From assembly GCA_009594995.1 (NCBI GenBank), contig VOPR01000018.1, positions 21,504 through 85,503 of the forward strand: a stretch of DNA of 64,000 nucleotides. Reading direction: 5' to 3'. Origin of the DNA: Nitrospira sp. (GTDB lineage Bacteria > Nitrospirota > Nitrospiria > Nitrospirales > Nitrospiraceae). The first letter of the stretch is position 1, and every line of letters begins with the position of its first letter. Position numbers and translations under genes: made by a program. The notes below the pieces were generated by a model. That model did not search any database, had not been told where the DNA came from, and was given only the letters and a program-made list of their open reading frames with translations. This document shows, piece after piece, positions 18,870 to 27,846 of this stretch.

Positions 18870-20108
18870 CTACGCAACTCTGTCCGACAGCCGGGGTCGC
18901 AAAGCTGTCAGTGTCTTTTCCGTCGCCTTCTCCCATGAAAACCACTCGGCCGCAAGCTTCAGCGCACCGGCGCGAAGACGATTGCGCAAATCAGCATGAT
19001 CCATCACATCCAACAACAGAGCCGCTACACCCTGGGGATCCCTCGGCTCACAAGTCAGAACATTTTCTCCATGGACAAACGCCTTATCCATAAGAGGTCC
19101 GCGTGTCACAATGATCGGCAGGCCGTGCGCAACCATCGACGCAAACGAACTGTTATTCAATTGAACGCCCTCCAGAAATGGCAGTACACAGACATCAGAT
19201 GCGTGCAGCAACAGGGACGCCTCCTCTTCCTCCGACTTGAATGCTCCCGTCCACGTTGTGCGATCGTCGATGTGCAATTCCTTCGCGAGCGCCTGCATCT
19301 CGTCAAAGTACGAAGCCCCTCCCTCGACATCCAACCCCACCTTCCCTCCGATGAACAAGAGCCTCGCCCCAGGCCGCTGAGCGGAAACGGTCGCGAACGC
19401 TCGCAACAGCGTTTCAATTCCTTTGATGGGATAAAGGTATCCGAAAAATGTCACGATGAACTCGGTAGGCTTCACTCCCAATCGCATCCGCCCACGTTCG
19501 CGGGCCACACCATCTGCATTTGACGCGATAAAGAGATTCGGAGGCGGCGGAATCAAAGCGACCTTTTCTCTAACAGGAGGCCATTCCTCGATCAACATGG
19601 CGCGATGACGTTCGCACAGGGCGATGACCGTATCACTATCTCGCAATAACGTCCCCGAGCTATACGCCACATTTTGAGTACCAGCCCATCGAACCATCAG
19701 TTTTCGAAACACGCGGGAAATGAGTCCAGTCTTCGAGGGGTCGGCCCCAACAAACGCGCTCTCGTAACGCGTCACAAATGGCACATCTGGAAATATTTTT
19801 TTACACAGCGTAGGGAGGAACGTCACCATCGGATGAAAGTGATACATGAGACCGATATACATGAGGAACACCGCATCCGGCGCGCAGCTTTTAAGAAAAG
19901 ATTGGGCGCGTAGCAACTCCGACCAGTCCCAACGCTCCATGATGGGGTGGACATGGATTCGAGAATCGGCAGTGCCAACATTCATGCTTGATGTGAGTAC
20001 GTGAACATCAATTCCGCGCTCAACCAATTGTTGGCACAAATGGAAGGTATTCGTGGCCTCACCGGCATGCATGGGAGGATAGGCCGCTGAAATCACCAAA
20101 ACTTTCAT
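18870..20108 (-). CDS. Glycosyltransferase family 4
   Basis: About 412 residues beginning MKVLVISAAYPPMHAGEATN, a GT4 N-terminus with the glycine-containing acceptor loop. The C-terminal Rossmann half has VTFFGYLYPIKGIETLL and a PFLEGVQLNNSSF segment at the donor site. The classic E-x7-E is not obvious. The ATG at 20108 replaces a longer frame that begins with TTG at 20144. It follows the epimerase gene by 42 nt. Donor and acceptor are unknown. Confidence 0.85.
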   Translation of the reverse strand: MKVLVISAAYPPMHAGEATNTFHLCQQLVERGIDVHVLTSSMNVGTADSRIHVHPIMERWDWSELLRAQSFLKSCAPDAVFLMYIGLMYHFHPMVTFLPTLCKKIFPDVPFVTRYESAFVGADPSKTGLISRVFRKLMVRWAGTQNVAYSSGTLLRDSDTVIALCERHRAMLIEEWPPVREKVALIPPPPNLFIASNADGVARERGRMRLGVKPTEFIVTFFGYLYPIKGIETLLRAFATVSAQRPGARLLFIGGKVGLDVEGGASYFDEMQALAKELHIDDRTTWTGAFKSEEEEASLLLHASDVCVLPFLEGVQLNNSSFASMVAHGLPIIVTRGPLMDKAFVHGENVLTCEPRDPQGVAALLLDVMDHADLRNRLRAGALKLAAEWFSWEKATEKTLTALRPRLSDRVA

Positions 20109-20150
20109 CGCGTATGCGCTTCTTTTCGTCCGGATTGTTGGCAAAAATAT

Positions 20151-21221
20151 TTAACTGGTCACATTCACTGCCGCAGCACGCCGACGCCACGACTCGTGAA
20201 TCTCTTCAAATATATGATTCAATGTTTTCGTAATACCCCAGGAAGGATAGTGAGTGGTCATTTTCTTCAAATTGCTGATATAGCAAATGTGATCGCCCTC
20301 ACGGTTTTTGTCGACATACTCGTACAACATCTTTTTTCCAGAAACCGCTTCGATCAGCTCAAACGCTTCAAAAATCGAACAGCTGTTTCCGCGCCCGCCT
20401 CCCAAGTTGTACACTTCACCACTTCGTGGCTTCTCGATGAATGCGTGAATAAATCGAGCGACATCTAGAGAGTGAATGTTGTCGCGAACCTGCTTTCCCT
20501 TGTAACCGAAGATGCTGTACTTCCGACCTTCCAAGTTACACTTAACGAGGTAGCTCAGAAAGCCATGCAACTCCACCCCCGAATGATTGGGTCCTGTAAG
20601 ACAACCTCCGCGCAAACAACACGTTTTCATACCGAAGTAGCGCCCATACTCTTGCACCATGATGTCGGCTGCCACCTTGGAGGCCCCAAAGAGGGAGTGC
20701 TTGGATTGATCGATCCGCATGTGCTCGGCAATCCCATCGAAGTCGTTGGGGGAAGCATAGTCCCAGCGTTTGGCCTGTTCCACCAGAGCCAATTCATTCG
20801 GGGCATCCCCATAGACCTTATTCGTAGACATGTGCACGAAGACCGTCTCCGGTGTGTGCAACCTGGTGGCCTCTAGCAAATTGATGGTTCCGACCGCATT
20901 TGTGTCGAAATCGTCGAATGGTATTTTGGCGGCCAAGTCATGTGACGGTTGTGCCGCCGTATGCACGATGACATCCGGCCTGAGTTCCTGAATAAGCGCG
21001 AGCGCTCCCTTCCGGTCTCGAATGTCGAGTTCATGATGTCGAAACTTCTTCAAGTCAGCCTGCAGGCGGCGTTGGTTCCAACGCGTATCTCCTTGCGGAC
21101 CAAAGAACGTCGCGCGAGTGTTGTTGTCAACGCCATGGATCAACCAGCCTTGGCCATGAAAATAGGCACACACTTCAGAGCCGATGAGGCCGGATGAGCC
21201 GGTGACAAGCATTCGTTTCAT
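20151..21221 (-). CDS. NAD-dependent SDR, CDP-paratose/tyvelose 2-epimerase-like
   Basis: A 356-residue extended SDR with GSSGLIG (8-14) and an STNKVYGD segment (132-139), the latter typical of CDP-paratose (tyvelose) 2-epimerases. These enzymes invert C2 of a CDP-dideoxysugar using tightly bound NAD. At the usual YxxxK site the sequence reads FGASK (178-182), so Phe replaces the catalytic Tyr while Lys182 is kept. Together with the CDP-glucose synthase at 27847-28617 a CDP-sugar substrate is plausible, but paratose synthesis genes are not seen, so the real substrate is open. Confidence 0.8.
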   Translation of the reverse strand: MKRMLVTGSSGLIGSEVCAYFHGQGWLIHGVDNNTRATFFGPQGDTRWNQRRLQADLKKFRHHELDIRDRKGALALIQELRPDVIVHTAAQPSHDLAAKIPFDDFDTNAVGTINLLEATRLHTPETVFVHMSTNKVYGDAPNELALVEQAKRWDYASPNDFDGIAEHMRIDQSKHSLFGASKVAADIMVQEYGRYFGMKTCCLRGGCLTGPNHSGVELHGFLSYLVKCNLEGRKYSIFGYKGKQVRDNIHSLDVARFIHAFIEKPRSGEVYNLGGGRGNSCSIFEAFELIEAVSGKKMLYEYVDKNREGDHICYISNLKKMTTHYPSWGITKTLNHIFEEIHESWRRRAAAVNVTS

Positions 21222-21337
21222 GATGTGCTATCGCTCCTTCTCTATCTCGATCGATACACTATCTAGATTCTTTTGATGTCGTCTCATTTCCGTATTTCTA
21301 GATGGATAGGTGAATGCACTTTGATTCGACACAAATC

Positions 21338-22264
21338 TCACGATTCTTTTGGCGCGTAGATAAGTTCACCGGAACGCCCAGTTTCGTCATCATACAAGGC
21401 GACAATTTCATCGGGGATGTGGGAGAGGTCTGTCCCACGTAAATAGTCCCTCATCGTGGTCCCCGTACATGCTTCATCTACACGAGGCGCACCGCGCCGC
21501 GCTACCGCATCGTCGGTATTTACACATCGAAAATCTATACTGAACCTGGTCTTTCCAGATGTATTAGGCACACTGGAATGCATTTGAGCCGCAGAGAAGA
21601 GAATAACGCCCCCGGCCGGAACAATTAATCGAACTTGCGGATCTAGCTCCAGTGGCTCAGACGGGCGTGGAAGGGGTCGAGGATCCTGCTTAATAAACTG
21701 CGAAACATGCCCGCCACGATGCTGCTGATTCCACAAATAGTAATTGTACCCACTCGATGTATTGGAAACCGGAACGTTCCAGTAGCGAGGATGAAAAGCC
21801 ATGGCGTTATCAGATTGGATATCGTAGATGGGAATCCACCAATTGATTTGAAACATCGGTGCGGAATACCAGGTATCCCGGTGCGGGTGCCAGGCATAGG
21901 CAATTCCTGTCGTCAAATAGTTATCACTCGTCGAACTGCGCATTTTGGGCACATCAAAGTAGGTTGTCTTCAGGTCGCAGCCCAATTCCCGCAACAGCGC
22001 CTGGAGAAGGCGCTTAGACTCCGGGTGATGAATGAACTGCGGTTTAAGTTTTCCCAATACGTCGGCATAAGACTCAACCGACATATGGTACTGAGCCTTT
22101 TCAGGATCGTGGGGGGCAAATGCATCCTTGATCAAACTCTTTGCAAATTCAACAAGAGCTAGCGACGAGGGCCGCGGCGAGTAAACAAACAACTGGCCAT
22201 TGAATAATCTCTGTCGACGCACCTCATCAGTTACCTGAGCATCGTAATACACGGTGTTACTCAT
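21338..22264 (-). CDS. Putative 2-oxoglutarate/Fe(II)-dependent oxygenase-like protein
   Basis: This 308-residue protein is not one I can place in a named family. It has the layout of a double-stranded beta-helix Fe(II) oxygenase: WHPHRD at 126-130 with the HxD pair (His128, Asp130), a distal His229 in QMHSSVPN, and Arg240 in KTRFSIDFR, where a 2-oxoglutarate-binding Arg is expected. The surroundings (aromatic-rich NWWIPIYD, FHPRYW) resemble phytanoyl-CoA-dioxygenase-like proteins. If correct, it would hydroxylate or oxidise a sugar or lipid precursor. It is 21 nt from the DUF4910 gene upstream, inside the nucleotide-sugar cassette. Confidence 0.6.
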   Translation of the reverse strand: MSNTVYYDAQVTDEVRRQRLFNGQLFVYSPRPSSLALVEFAKSLIKDAFAPHDPEKAQYHMSVESYADVLGKLKPQFIHHPESKRLLQALLRELGCDLKTTYFDVPKMRSSTSDNYLTTGIAYAWHPHRDTWYSAPMFQINWWIPIYDIQSDNAMAFHPRYWNVPVSNTSSGYNYYLWNQQHRGGHVSQFIKQDPRPLPRPSEPLELDPQVRLIVPAGGVILFSAAQMHSSVPNTSGKTRFSIDFRCVNTDDAVARRGAPRVDEACTGTTMRDYLRGTDLSHIPDEIVALYDDETGRSGELIYAPKES

Positions 22265-22285
22265 AAAGCATCCCCCTCCGCGCCA

Positions 22286-23611
22286 TTAAGGCCGGCCCCC
22301 TCGTGACTCCTCCAAGAGATTGCACTCCTTCAACGCGCAGGCGGCCGCGTGAATGACTTCGAATGGAGTGTTTGCACGTTCGGCGATATCAAGCAACGTA
22401 TGCTGCCCGTCAGACAGATTTAATACCCAAAGGAGAGCCATTTCCTTCTGAGCACCTTCCTTCTGGCCGGCGATGGCACGGTACAGACCGCGCCTCCCAA
22501 GTTGTGGCTCGCAACACGGATTTGTATTGAGAAATCGTGCATCATTCTCAATCACATGAATGGCGTGTAAAAGGATCTCCAGCGATTCCTGAAGCGCTTC
22601 AGCCGCGACAAATTCGAGGTTGTCTGCGGACGTATGGTACTCAGGATACTCCCCGTGAGACGTTCGCATGAAACACCCCACTGGCAGATTAAACCCCGGG
22701 GAACAATACTGCCGCTCATCATAGCCGTAGGGGGAAAAATCGACCACCCGATGAGCACGAACACGATGATTTAGTATGTGCGTGATCGCTCGATCCACAT
22801 AAGCATTTCCCTGGCGACTTCGCTTGTACGTCACGTTGCCAGAATCGCCAACACCCGTAAGAACGACTCCATGACGAATGAGGTTTGTCCGCTCCTGATT
22901 CTGAGCCAACCAAGTGATCGAGCCAATCGTTCCCGGAATAAACACAAAGCGATATGAAAACCTCCGAACAATCTTTTGCATCACCTTCGCTAAATAGGTG
23001 GCAACAGCGATACCGGACAAATTATCGTTGCACAGTGATGGATGGCAGACGTGACACGAGATCAGCACTTCTTCCTCAGTCGCCCCAGGAAGAAATACTT
23101 CTCCATAGCTTAAATGACCAGGCTGAAGAGACGAATCAATACAAACCTCGTATTCCGGCTCGTTGAGCTCGGACAGCTGGCGATGAGTAAGACAGAACCC
23201 CCAATTCTCCTTGTAATAGGATGTCCTATAAGGAATCCAATCAGGGCGTTCAGGAAGAGAATGGAGATGCCCGTCGAGATCGGCGCGCTTAAAGGTCCCC
23301 CTTACCGGAACACTGTAATTCACGACGTGTAAATTGTTCTTGCGAAAATCTACGACCCTCTCACCACGGGTTGTGGCAATGTACGCGTCTTGAATGTTCC
23401 ACTCCAGAGGGACAGTCCAGTCGAAGACTTTCGTTCCACTGGCCACCTCACGGATTTCCAGAGGGACATGTTGCTGAAGTTGCCGCAACGTTTCGCGAAC
23501 CCCCTCACCAGTGATACTTCGGCAAATCGGGTACAACATGGACATCAAATCATGAAGTAATTGCCCTTCCCTGGTAGTAGCCAATACTTCATTAATTTTG
23601 CTGAATTCCAT
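22286..23611 (-). CDS. DUF4910/DUF2172 aminopeptidase-like protein
   Basis: About 441 residues. The layout matches the DUF4910-DUF2172 family: a zinc-peptidase-like (M28-like) core with an inserted domain, and a C-terminal winged-helix segment. Possible metal ligands are in SCHVCHPSLCNDN (185-197), GYDERQYCSPG (296-306) and EYHTSADN (324-331). The family is annotated as aminopeptidase-like, but its recurrent place in sugar gene clusters suggests another hydrolytic or amide-forming role. The start at ATG 23611 has AGGA 10 nt upstream; longer forms overlap the RmlC-like gene. It is 7 nt from that gene. Confidence 0.8.
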   Translation of the reverse strand: MEFSKINEVLATTREGQLLHDLMSMLYPICRSITGEGVRETLRQLQQHVPLEIREVASGTKVFDWTVPLEWNIQDAYIATTRGERVVDFRKNNLHVVNYSVPVRGTFKRADLDGHLHSLPERPDWIPYRTSYYKENWGFCLTHRQLSELNEPEYEVCIDSSLQPGHLSYGEVFLPGATEEEVLISCHVCHPSLCNDNLSGIAVATYLAKVMQKIVRRFSYRFVFIPGTIGSITWLAQNQERTNLIRHGVVLTGVGDSGNVTYKRSRQGNAYVDRAITHILNHRVRAHRVVDFSPYGYDERQYCSPGFNLPVGCFMRTSHGEYPEYHTSADNLEFVAAEALQESLEILLHAIHVIENDARFLNTNPCCEPQLGRRGLYRAIAGQKEGAQKEMALLWVLNLSDGQHTLLDIAERANTPFEVIHAAACALKECNLLEESRGGRP

Positions 23612-23618
23612 GAGGTGA

Positions 23619-24149
23619 TTATCCTGCATAATCCGGATAGGTGCGGTCCTTCTCCGAAATAACCCGCACTTGTTCCGGCCAGGTGATCTTAAAGCTCGGA
23701 TCATCCCACCTAAACCCTCGCGCGCAATCTGGGACATAATATTCTGACATCTGATACAAGACCTCGGTGTCCGCAGTCAGAGTAATGAACCCATGAGCAA
23801 AATGCTTGGGAATGTAGAGACTTCGACGATTTTCTGCAGAGAGCAACACGGAAAACGTTCTTTTGTATGTTGGGGAATCGGCGCGAAGATCAGCGATGAC
23901 GTCATGAATTGCGCCGCTCGTACACCGCACAACTTTCACCTCAGCGGCAGGAGCAACCTGGTAGTGCATGCCTCGCAACGTACCCCGCAACTTATTGTAG
24001 GACACATTGCATTGCACTAACCCGGCATCCAACCCCTTGGCTTGAAATTCCTTCACACACCAGCTGCGTGCAAAAAATCCTCGCTCATCTTCTAATCGAT
24101 CAAGATCGATAGTGAAGGCTCCCTTGAGAGCCGTCTCGTGAAAAATCAC
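23619..24149 (-). CDS. dTDP-4-dehydrorhamnose 3,5-epimerase-like cupin (RmlC family)
   Basis: About 177 residues, the usual length of RmlC. Recognisable segments are ERGFFARSW near the start, the catalytic-His region RGMHYQ, DVIADLRADSPTY, and IPKHFAHGF. RmlC epimerises C3 and/or C5 of 4-keto-6-deoxyhexose nucleotides. The GTG at 24149 overlaps the TGA of the methyltransferase gene as GTGA (24146-24149), so translational coupling is likely; the longer frame to 24197 is rejected. Because the neighbours are a CDP-sugar synthase and a sugar C-methyltransferase, the substrate may be a CDP-4-keto-6-deoxyhexose, not dTDP-linked. That is inference. Confidence 0.87.
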   Translation of the reverse strand: MIFHETALKGAFTIDLDRLEDERGFFARSWCVKEFQAKGLDAGLVQCNVSYNKLRGTLRGMHYQVAPAAEVKVVRCTSGAIHDVIADLRADSPTYKRTFSVLLSAENRRSLYIPKHFAHGFITLTADTEVLYQMSEYYVPDCARGFRWDDPSFKITWPEQVRVISEKDRTYPDYAG

Positions 24150-25450
24150 GCCAGAACCTTCACTTCTGGAATAGGCACAACAAACTGTCCGCCCCATTCT
24201 CTGATAAACGACATCTGCTGCATCACCTCATCACGGATATTCCAAGGCAGGATGAGCACGTAATCGGGCTTTGTCTCTTTGATTTTGTCTGGGTGGAAAA
24301 TTGGAATTCGCACACCAGGAAGTAAGTGGCCCTGCTTGTAAGGACTTCGGTCCACTGTGTAGTCGAGAAAATCCGTCCGAATCCCGCAATAGTTGAGGAG
24401 CGTGTTCCCCTTCGCTGGGGCGCCATATCCGACCACTGACTTTCCGCTTTCTTTGGCTCCAATCAAAAAGGTCAGCAATTTCTGCTTTGTCTTTTCGACC
24501 TGAGATGCAAAGCTCAGATAGTGCTGTAATTTGCCAAACCCTGCCTGTGCCTCTCTTTGTCGTAATTCGACAATGCGTGATCCGATAGGCTTTGAGGCAT
24601 CGTTGGTGTGTCGTGCATAAATTCGCAGTGAGCCGCCATGCGTGGGGAGTTCTTCCACATCAAACAGGGTAAGCCCGTGTTTTGCAAAAACCCGTTCCAC
24701 TGCAAGCAAGGATAGATACGAGAAATGTTCGTGATAAATGGTGTCAAACTGATTTTCTGCCATGAGCCGCATAAGGTGAGGGAACTCCATCGTGATGACA
24801 CCTTTGGGCTTCAGGAGAATCTTCAGACCGCCTACGAAATCATTAATATTGGGCACATGAGCCAAGACGTTGTTTCCGATCAGCAAATCTGCCCGCTTTT
24901 TCTTTTTCGCCAGCTCGCGAGCGGTTTTGACTCCCAAGAACTTGACGACCGAAGGAATGCCCTTCTTTTTTGCCACAGCCGCCACGTTCGCCGCTGGCTC
25001 AATCCCTAATACCGGCACCCCGCGCTGGAGAAAGTACTGTAGGAGATATCCGTCGTTACTGGCGATCTCCACGACATGATGTTGGGCGCCCAAAGCAAAC
25101 CGTTCAGCAACGTTTTCGACATAGCGCTTCGCATGGTCCAACCAGCTCTCCGAGTAGGATGAGAAGTATGCATAGTCGCCAAAAATACTTTGAGGACTTG
25201 TGAACTCCTCCAATTGGACGAGTAAGCACTCTCCGCAAACATACACATGCAACGGATAAAACGGCTCCATTCGATTGGACTCTTCCGATTTGATATACGA
25301 ATTAGCCAGAGGTGACATGCCTAAATCAACGAATGTCTTATCGAGAGAAGCTCCGCAAAACCGACAAGCCCGATCATGGCGAGTAGCGACAGAACGTTTC
25401 GGCTTTGAGGACTGTTTTTTGCTCGTCTTGGACCGAGTCACACGCTTCAT
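24146..25450 (-). CDS. Sugar C-methyltransferase (SAM-dependent, with N-terminal zinc-binding domain)
   Basis: About 434 residues with the three-part layout of nucleotide-sugar C-methyltransferases: a Cys-rich zinc-binding domain (CRFCGASLD and VYVCGECLLVQ, roughly 30-80), a SAM-binding Rossmann domain (VVEIASNDGYLL) and a C-terminal domain with VVGYGAPAKGNTLLNYCG. The family methylates the C3 of 4-keto-6-deoxysugars to make branched sugars. A Lys/Arg/Ser-rich N-terminal stretch precedes the zinc domain. The ATG at 25450 has GGGAGG 8 nt upstream; GTG at 25468 is an alternative. It overlaps the RmlC-like gene by 4 nt. Confidence 0.87.
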   Translation of the reverse strand: MKRVTRSKTSKKQSSKPKRSVATRHDRACRFCGASLDKTFVDLGMSPLANSYIKSEESNRMEPFYPLHVYVCGECLLVQLEEFTSPQSIFGDYAYFSSYSESWLDHAKRYVENVAERFALGAQHHVVEIASNDGYLLQYFLQRGVPVLGIEPAANVAAVAKKKGIPSVVKFLGVKTARELAKKKKRADLLIGNNVLAHVPNINDFVGGLKILLKPKGVITMEFPHLMRLMAENQFDTIYHEHFSYLSLLAVERVFAKHGLTLFDVEELPTHGGSLRIYARHTNDASKPIGSRIVELRQREAQAGFGKLQHYLSFASQVEKTKQKLLTFLIGAKESGKSVVGYGAPAKGNTLLNYCGIRTDFLDYTVDRSPYKQGHLLPGVRIPIFHPDKIKETKPDYVLILPWNIRDEVMQQMSFIREWGGQFVVPIPEVKVLA

Positions 25451-25580
25451 TACCATCGCCTCCCTCACCCTCCCTTTTCAGGCTCAGTGACAGCTATCAA
25501 AATCTAACTCAACTGGCGCACAACCCACGTGTTCTTTCAGGTGGGACACATCCCCCCGCACGACATTTATGCGGAGCAGT

Positions 25581-26633
25581 TCAACTATTGGAACTCCATC
25601 GCAGGTCCTCTGTTAAACATCCTTGAGCCTTGAGATCTTTCAACATGTTCAGCCGAATAAGATGCGAGTTTCGAAATTCACAATCCGTAAAGTTCATTTT
25701 TTCAAGTCCCATCCTCAGATCTTCGATGGCTGCATGTAAATCCATCTGAGGTTGATATTGGGGCGCTAGACGGCGGAACGTCTCGAAGCTCACGCGGTAA
25801 GACCGCTTATCCGGTTGAGCATTCTGATTGATGGAAATTTCCACATTCGGGATGGCTTTTGAAACGGCAGCCGCGAGATCTCGCACCTGATAGTTCCACT
25901 CGTCACTTCCCACGTTCACTGACAAGAATTCTCCGCCGGATGAAGATTTTCGTTGCACGCCCCAATCGATTGCTCTAGCCATGTCCTTAATATGGATTAA
26001 CGGTCGCCAGGGAGTGCCATCGCTCAGAATGGTAATTTTTCGAGCGGTGACCGCACTGGCCACAAAATCATTCAGCACCAAGTCTAAACGCAACCGCTCG
26101 CTCATTCCGCAAGCGGTGGCAAATCGCAAACAGGTCACTGCAAAATCGTGCCGTGCAAGGTTCACCAAGTCCTGCTCTGCTCCCACCTTAGATTTTGCAT
26201 AGGCCGTAAGAGGGTTGACTGCCGACGCTTCAGTCTTCGCTCCGCCTTCCGCAAAGCCGTATACACTGCAGCTCGAGGCGAAGACAAAGCTTTTTGCGCC
26301 TGCTGATCGCGCCTGATCGGCAAGGGTAATGGCAGCACGATGATTCACATCGAGCGTAATCTCTTCGAACGAGGCTCCCATGGGATCATTGGAGATGGCT
26401 GCGAGGTAAACCACAGCATCTACGCCCCTGAGCAGGTCCTTATCCACCGACCGGACATCAGCAAATATTTGCGCATCGACTCTGCACTCAGGAAGATACC
26501 GACTCGCGGTCAAGCAAGTGGCAAAATACCCCATGTCCAATCCCACGAGCGTTGCATCTGGATATGACGCTCTTAAACGCTTCACCACAGTTGGACCGAT
26601 ATAACCCATGTTGCCCGTAATCAGGATTTTCAT
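25581..26633 (-). CDS. NAD-dependent epimerase/dehydratase (extended SDR)
   Basis: A 350-residue extended SDR. The dinucleotide motif is TGNMGYIG (6-13), the segment SSCSVYG supplies the catalytic Ser, and AYAKSK provides the Tyr-xxx-Lys pair. It belongs with sugar-nucleotide epimerases and dehydratases and could act on a CDP-linked 4-keto sugar, either as the 4-ketoreductase/epimerase of the branched sugar or as a divergent 4,6-dehydratase. The sequence does not decide. It follows the flavoprotein gene by 10 nt. Confidence 0.82.
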   Translation of the reverse strand: MKILITGNMGYIGPTVVKRLRASYPDATLVGLDMGYFATCLTASRYLPECRVDAQIFADVRSVDKDLLRGVDAVVYLAAISNDPMGASFEEITLDVNHRAAITLADQARSAGAKSFVFASSCSVYGFAEGGAKTEASAVNPLTAYAKSKVGAEQDLVNLARHDFAVTCLRFATACGMSERLRLDLVLNDFVASAVTARKITILSDGTPWRPLIHIKDMARAIDWGVQRKSSSGGEFLSVNVGSDEWNYQVRDLAAAVSKAIPNVEISINQNAQPDKRSYRVSFETFRRLAPQYQPQMDLHAAIEDLRMGLEKMNFTDCEFRNSHLIRLNMLKDLKAQGCLTEDLRWSSNS

Positions 26634-26643
26634 TGAGCTTCTC

Positions 26644-27840
26644 TCATTTTAGTGTGGCTTTAATCTGTTGACACACGTGCTCCGAAAACGGCAGGGAACA
26701 TGTAAAGGCGGGAGAAACTGCATTCAGGACATGCATTGAATGCTCATTCCCCTCCAAAACGAAATCCATTTCGAGCTTACGCTTCTTGATATCTACGAGC
26801 TGTGCCCGAATCCCTGGCTTTCCCCAGGTTTGATAGTGCTCGGGCTTGATTCCCTCAGCTAATTCACTCGCCAATGCGACCATCGTTGATTTTGAATATT
26901 TTGTGAGTTCCCGCATTGCGAGAGTCTTAAAATCAAAATTGGATGTCGCCAGAAGCCCCATTCCCCGCAATGCAACCTCGAAAAACTCATCCCAGTGAAA
27001 ATTGGCGATCCCCCCGTAATGTTCCCGCCACAGCCCTGGAATTGCTGTAGGGCCGATCTTGATCTTTCCGCTGGCAGCTACGGTGAAATGCACGCCCAGA
27101 AATGGATTCTTCAGATCCGGCACTGGATAAATATTGGTACGAATTGCTTTCGATGGTTCACTGGAATAGAGATAGAGACCTTTGAATGGAAGGATGCGAT
27201 AGTGCTCAGAAAAGCCATATTCACGAGCAATTCTATCCGCATAGAGCCCAGCCGCGTTCACAACGTACCCGACATCAAACACTCCCGCCGTCGTCACCAC
27301 ACGCTTCTTTGTCGATGTCAAATAACGAACTCCGCAATGAAGCTGCACACCCTCCTGAAAGGCGTCTTTCTTCATGGCCCCCATCACCAACGTGGGGTCA
27401 ACCGTAGACGTCGCAGGAGAGAACAAGGCCCGTTCACATGTCTTGACCCGCGGCTCAATCGATTTGGCCTCCTCGGCTGAAATCGAGTCGAGCGGAATTC
27501 CGTTAGCCTGCCCCCTCCGGACAAGTTCATCAAGACCTGCGTGATCGGCCCGATCTCTGGCTACAACTAGTTTCCCGCACTTGTTCAGCGGAATGCCCTT
27601 TGCTTCGCAATATTGCGTGAGGAGACGATTACCCTGCCATGTGAACTTTGCCTTCAGGCTATCGGGGGAATAGTAGAACCCAGCGTGCAGGACACCACTA
27701 TTGCGGCCGCTGGCGTGCAGTCCGCAATCCGCCTCTTTTTCGAGCAGATGCACCGATGATCCTGGGTAGAGACGCCTCAGTTGGCGGGAAATATTCAGTC
27801 CGATGACCCCACCACCAATGACAAGAAAATCAGCTTGCAC
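26644..27840 (-). CDS. FAD-dependent oxidoreductase, L-2-hydroxyglutarate oxidase (LhgO)-like
   Basis: A 398-residue DAO-type flavoprotein. It begins with the FAD-binding GGGVIG (8-13), followed by an LLEKE strand end and the family segment ASGRNSGVLHAGFYY. Near the C-terminus it has GKPGIRAQLVD and a VLNAVSPAFTCSLPF stretch, as in LhgO proteins. LhgO oxidises L-2-hydroxyglutarate to 2-oxoglutarate at the membrane. Its place between CDP-glucose synthase (6 nt upstream) and an SDR (10 nt downstream) suggests it instead, or also, oxidises a hydroxy acid or sugar intermediate. Which one cannot be read from the sequence. Confidence 0.83.
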   Translation of the reverse strand: MQADFLVIGGGVIGLNISRQLRRLYPGSSVHLLEKEADCGLHASGRNSGVLHAGFYYSPDSLKAKFTWQGNRLLTQYCEAKGIPLNKCGKLVVARDRADHAGLDELVRRGQANGIPLDSISAEEAKSIEPRVKTCERALFSPATSTVDPTLVMGAMKKDAFQEGVQLHCGVRYLTSTKKRVVTTAGVFDVGYVVNAAGLYADRIAREYGFSEHYRILPFKGLYLYSSEPSKAIRTNIYPVPDLKNPFLGVHFTVAASGKIKIGPTAIPGLWREHYGGIANFHWDEFFEVALRGMGLLATSNFDFKTLAMRELTKYSKSTMVALASELAEGIKPEHYQTWGKPGIRAQLVDIKKRKLEMDFVLEGNEHSMHVLNAVSPAFTCSLPFSEHVCQQIKATLK

Positions 27841-27846
27841 GTGTTC

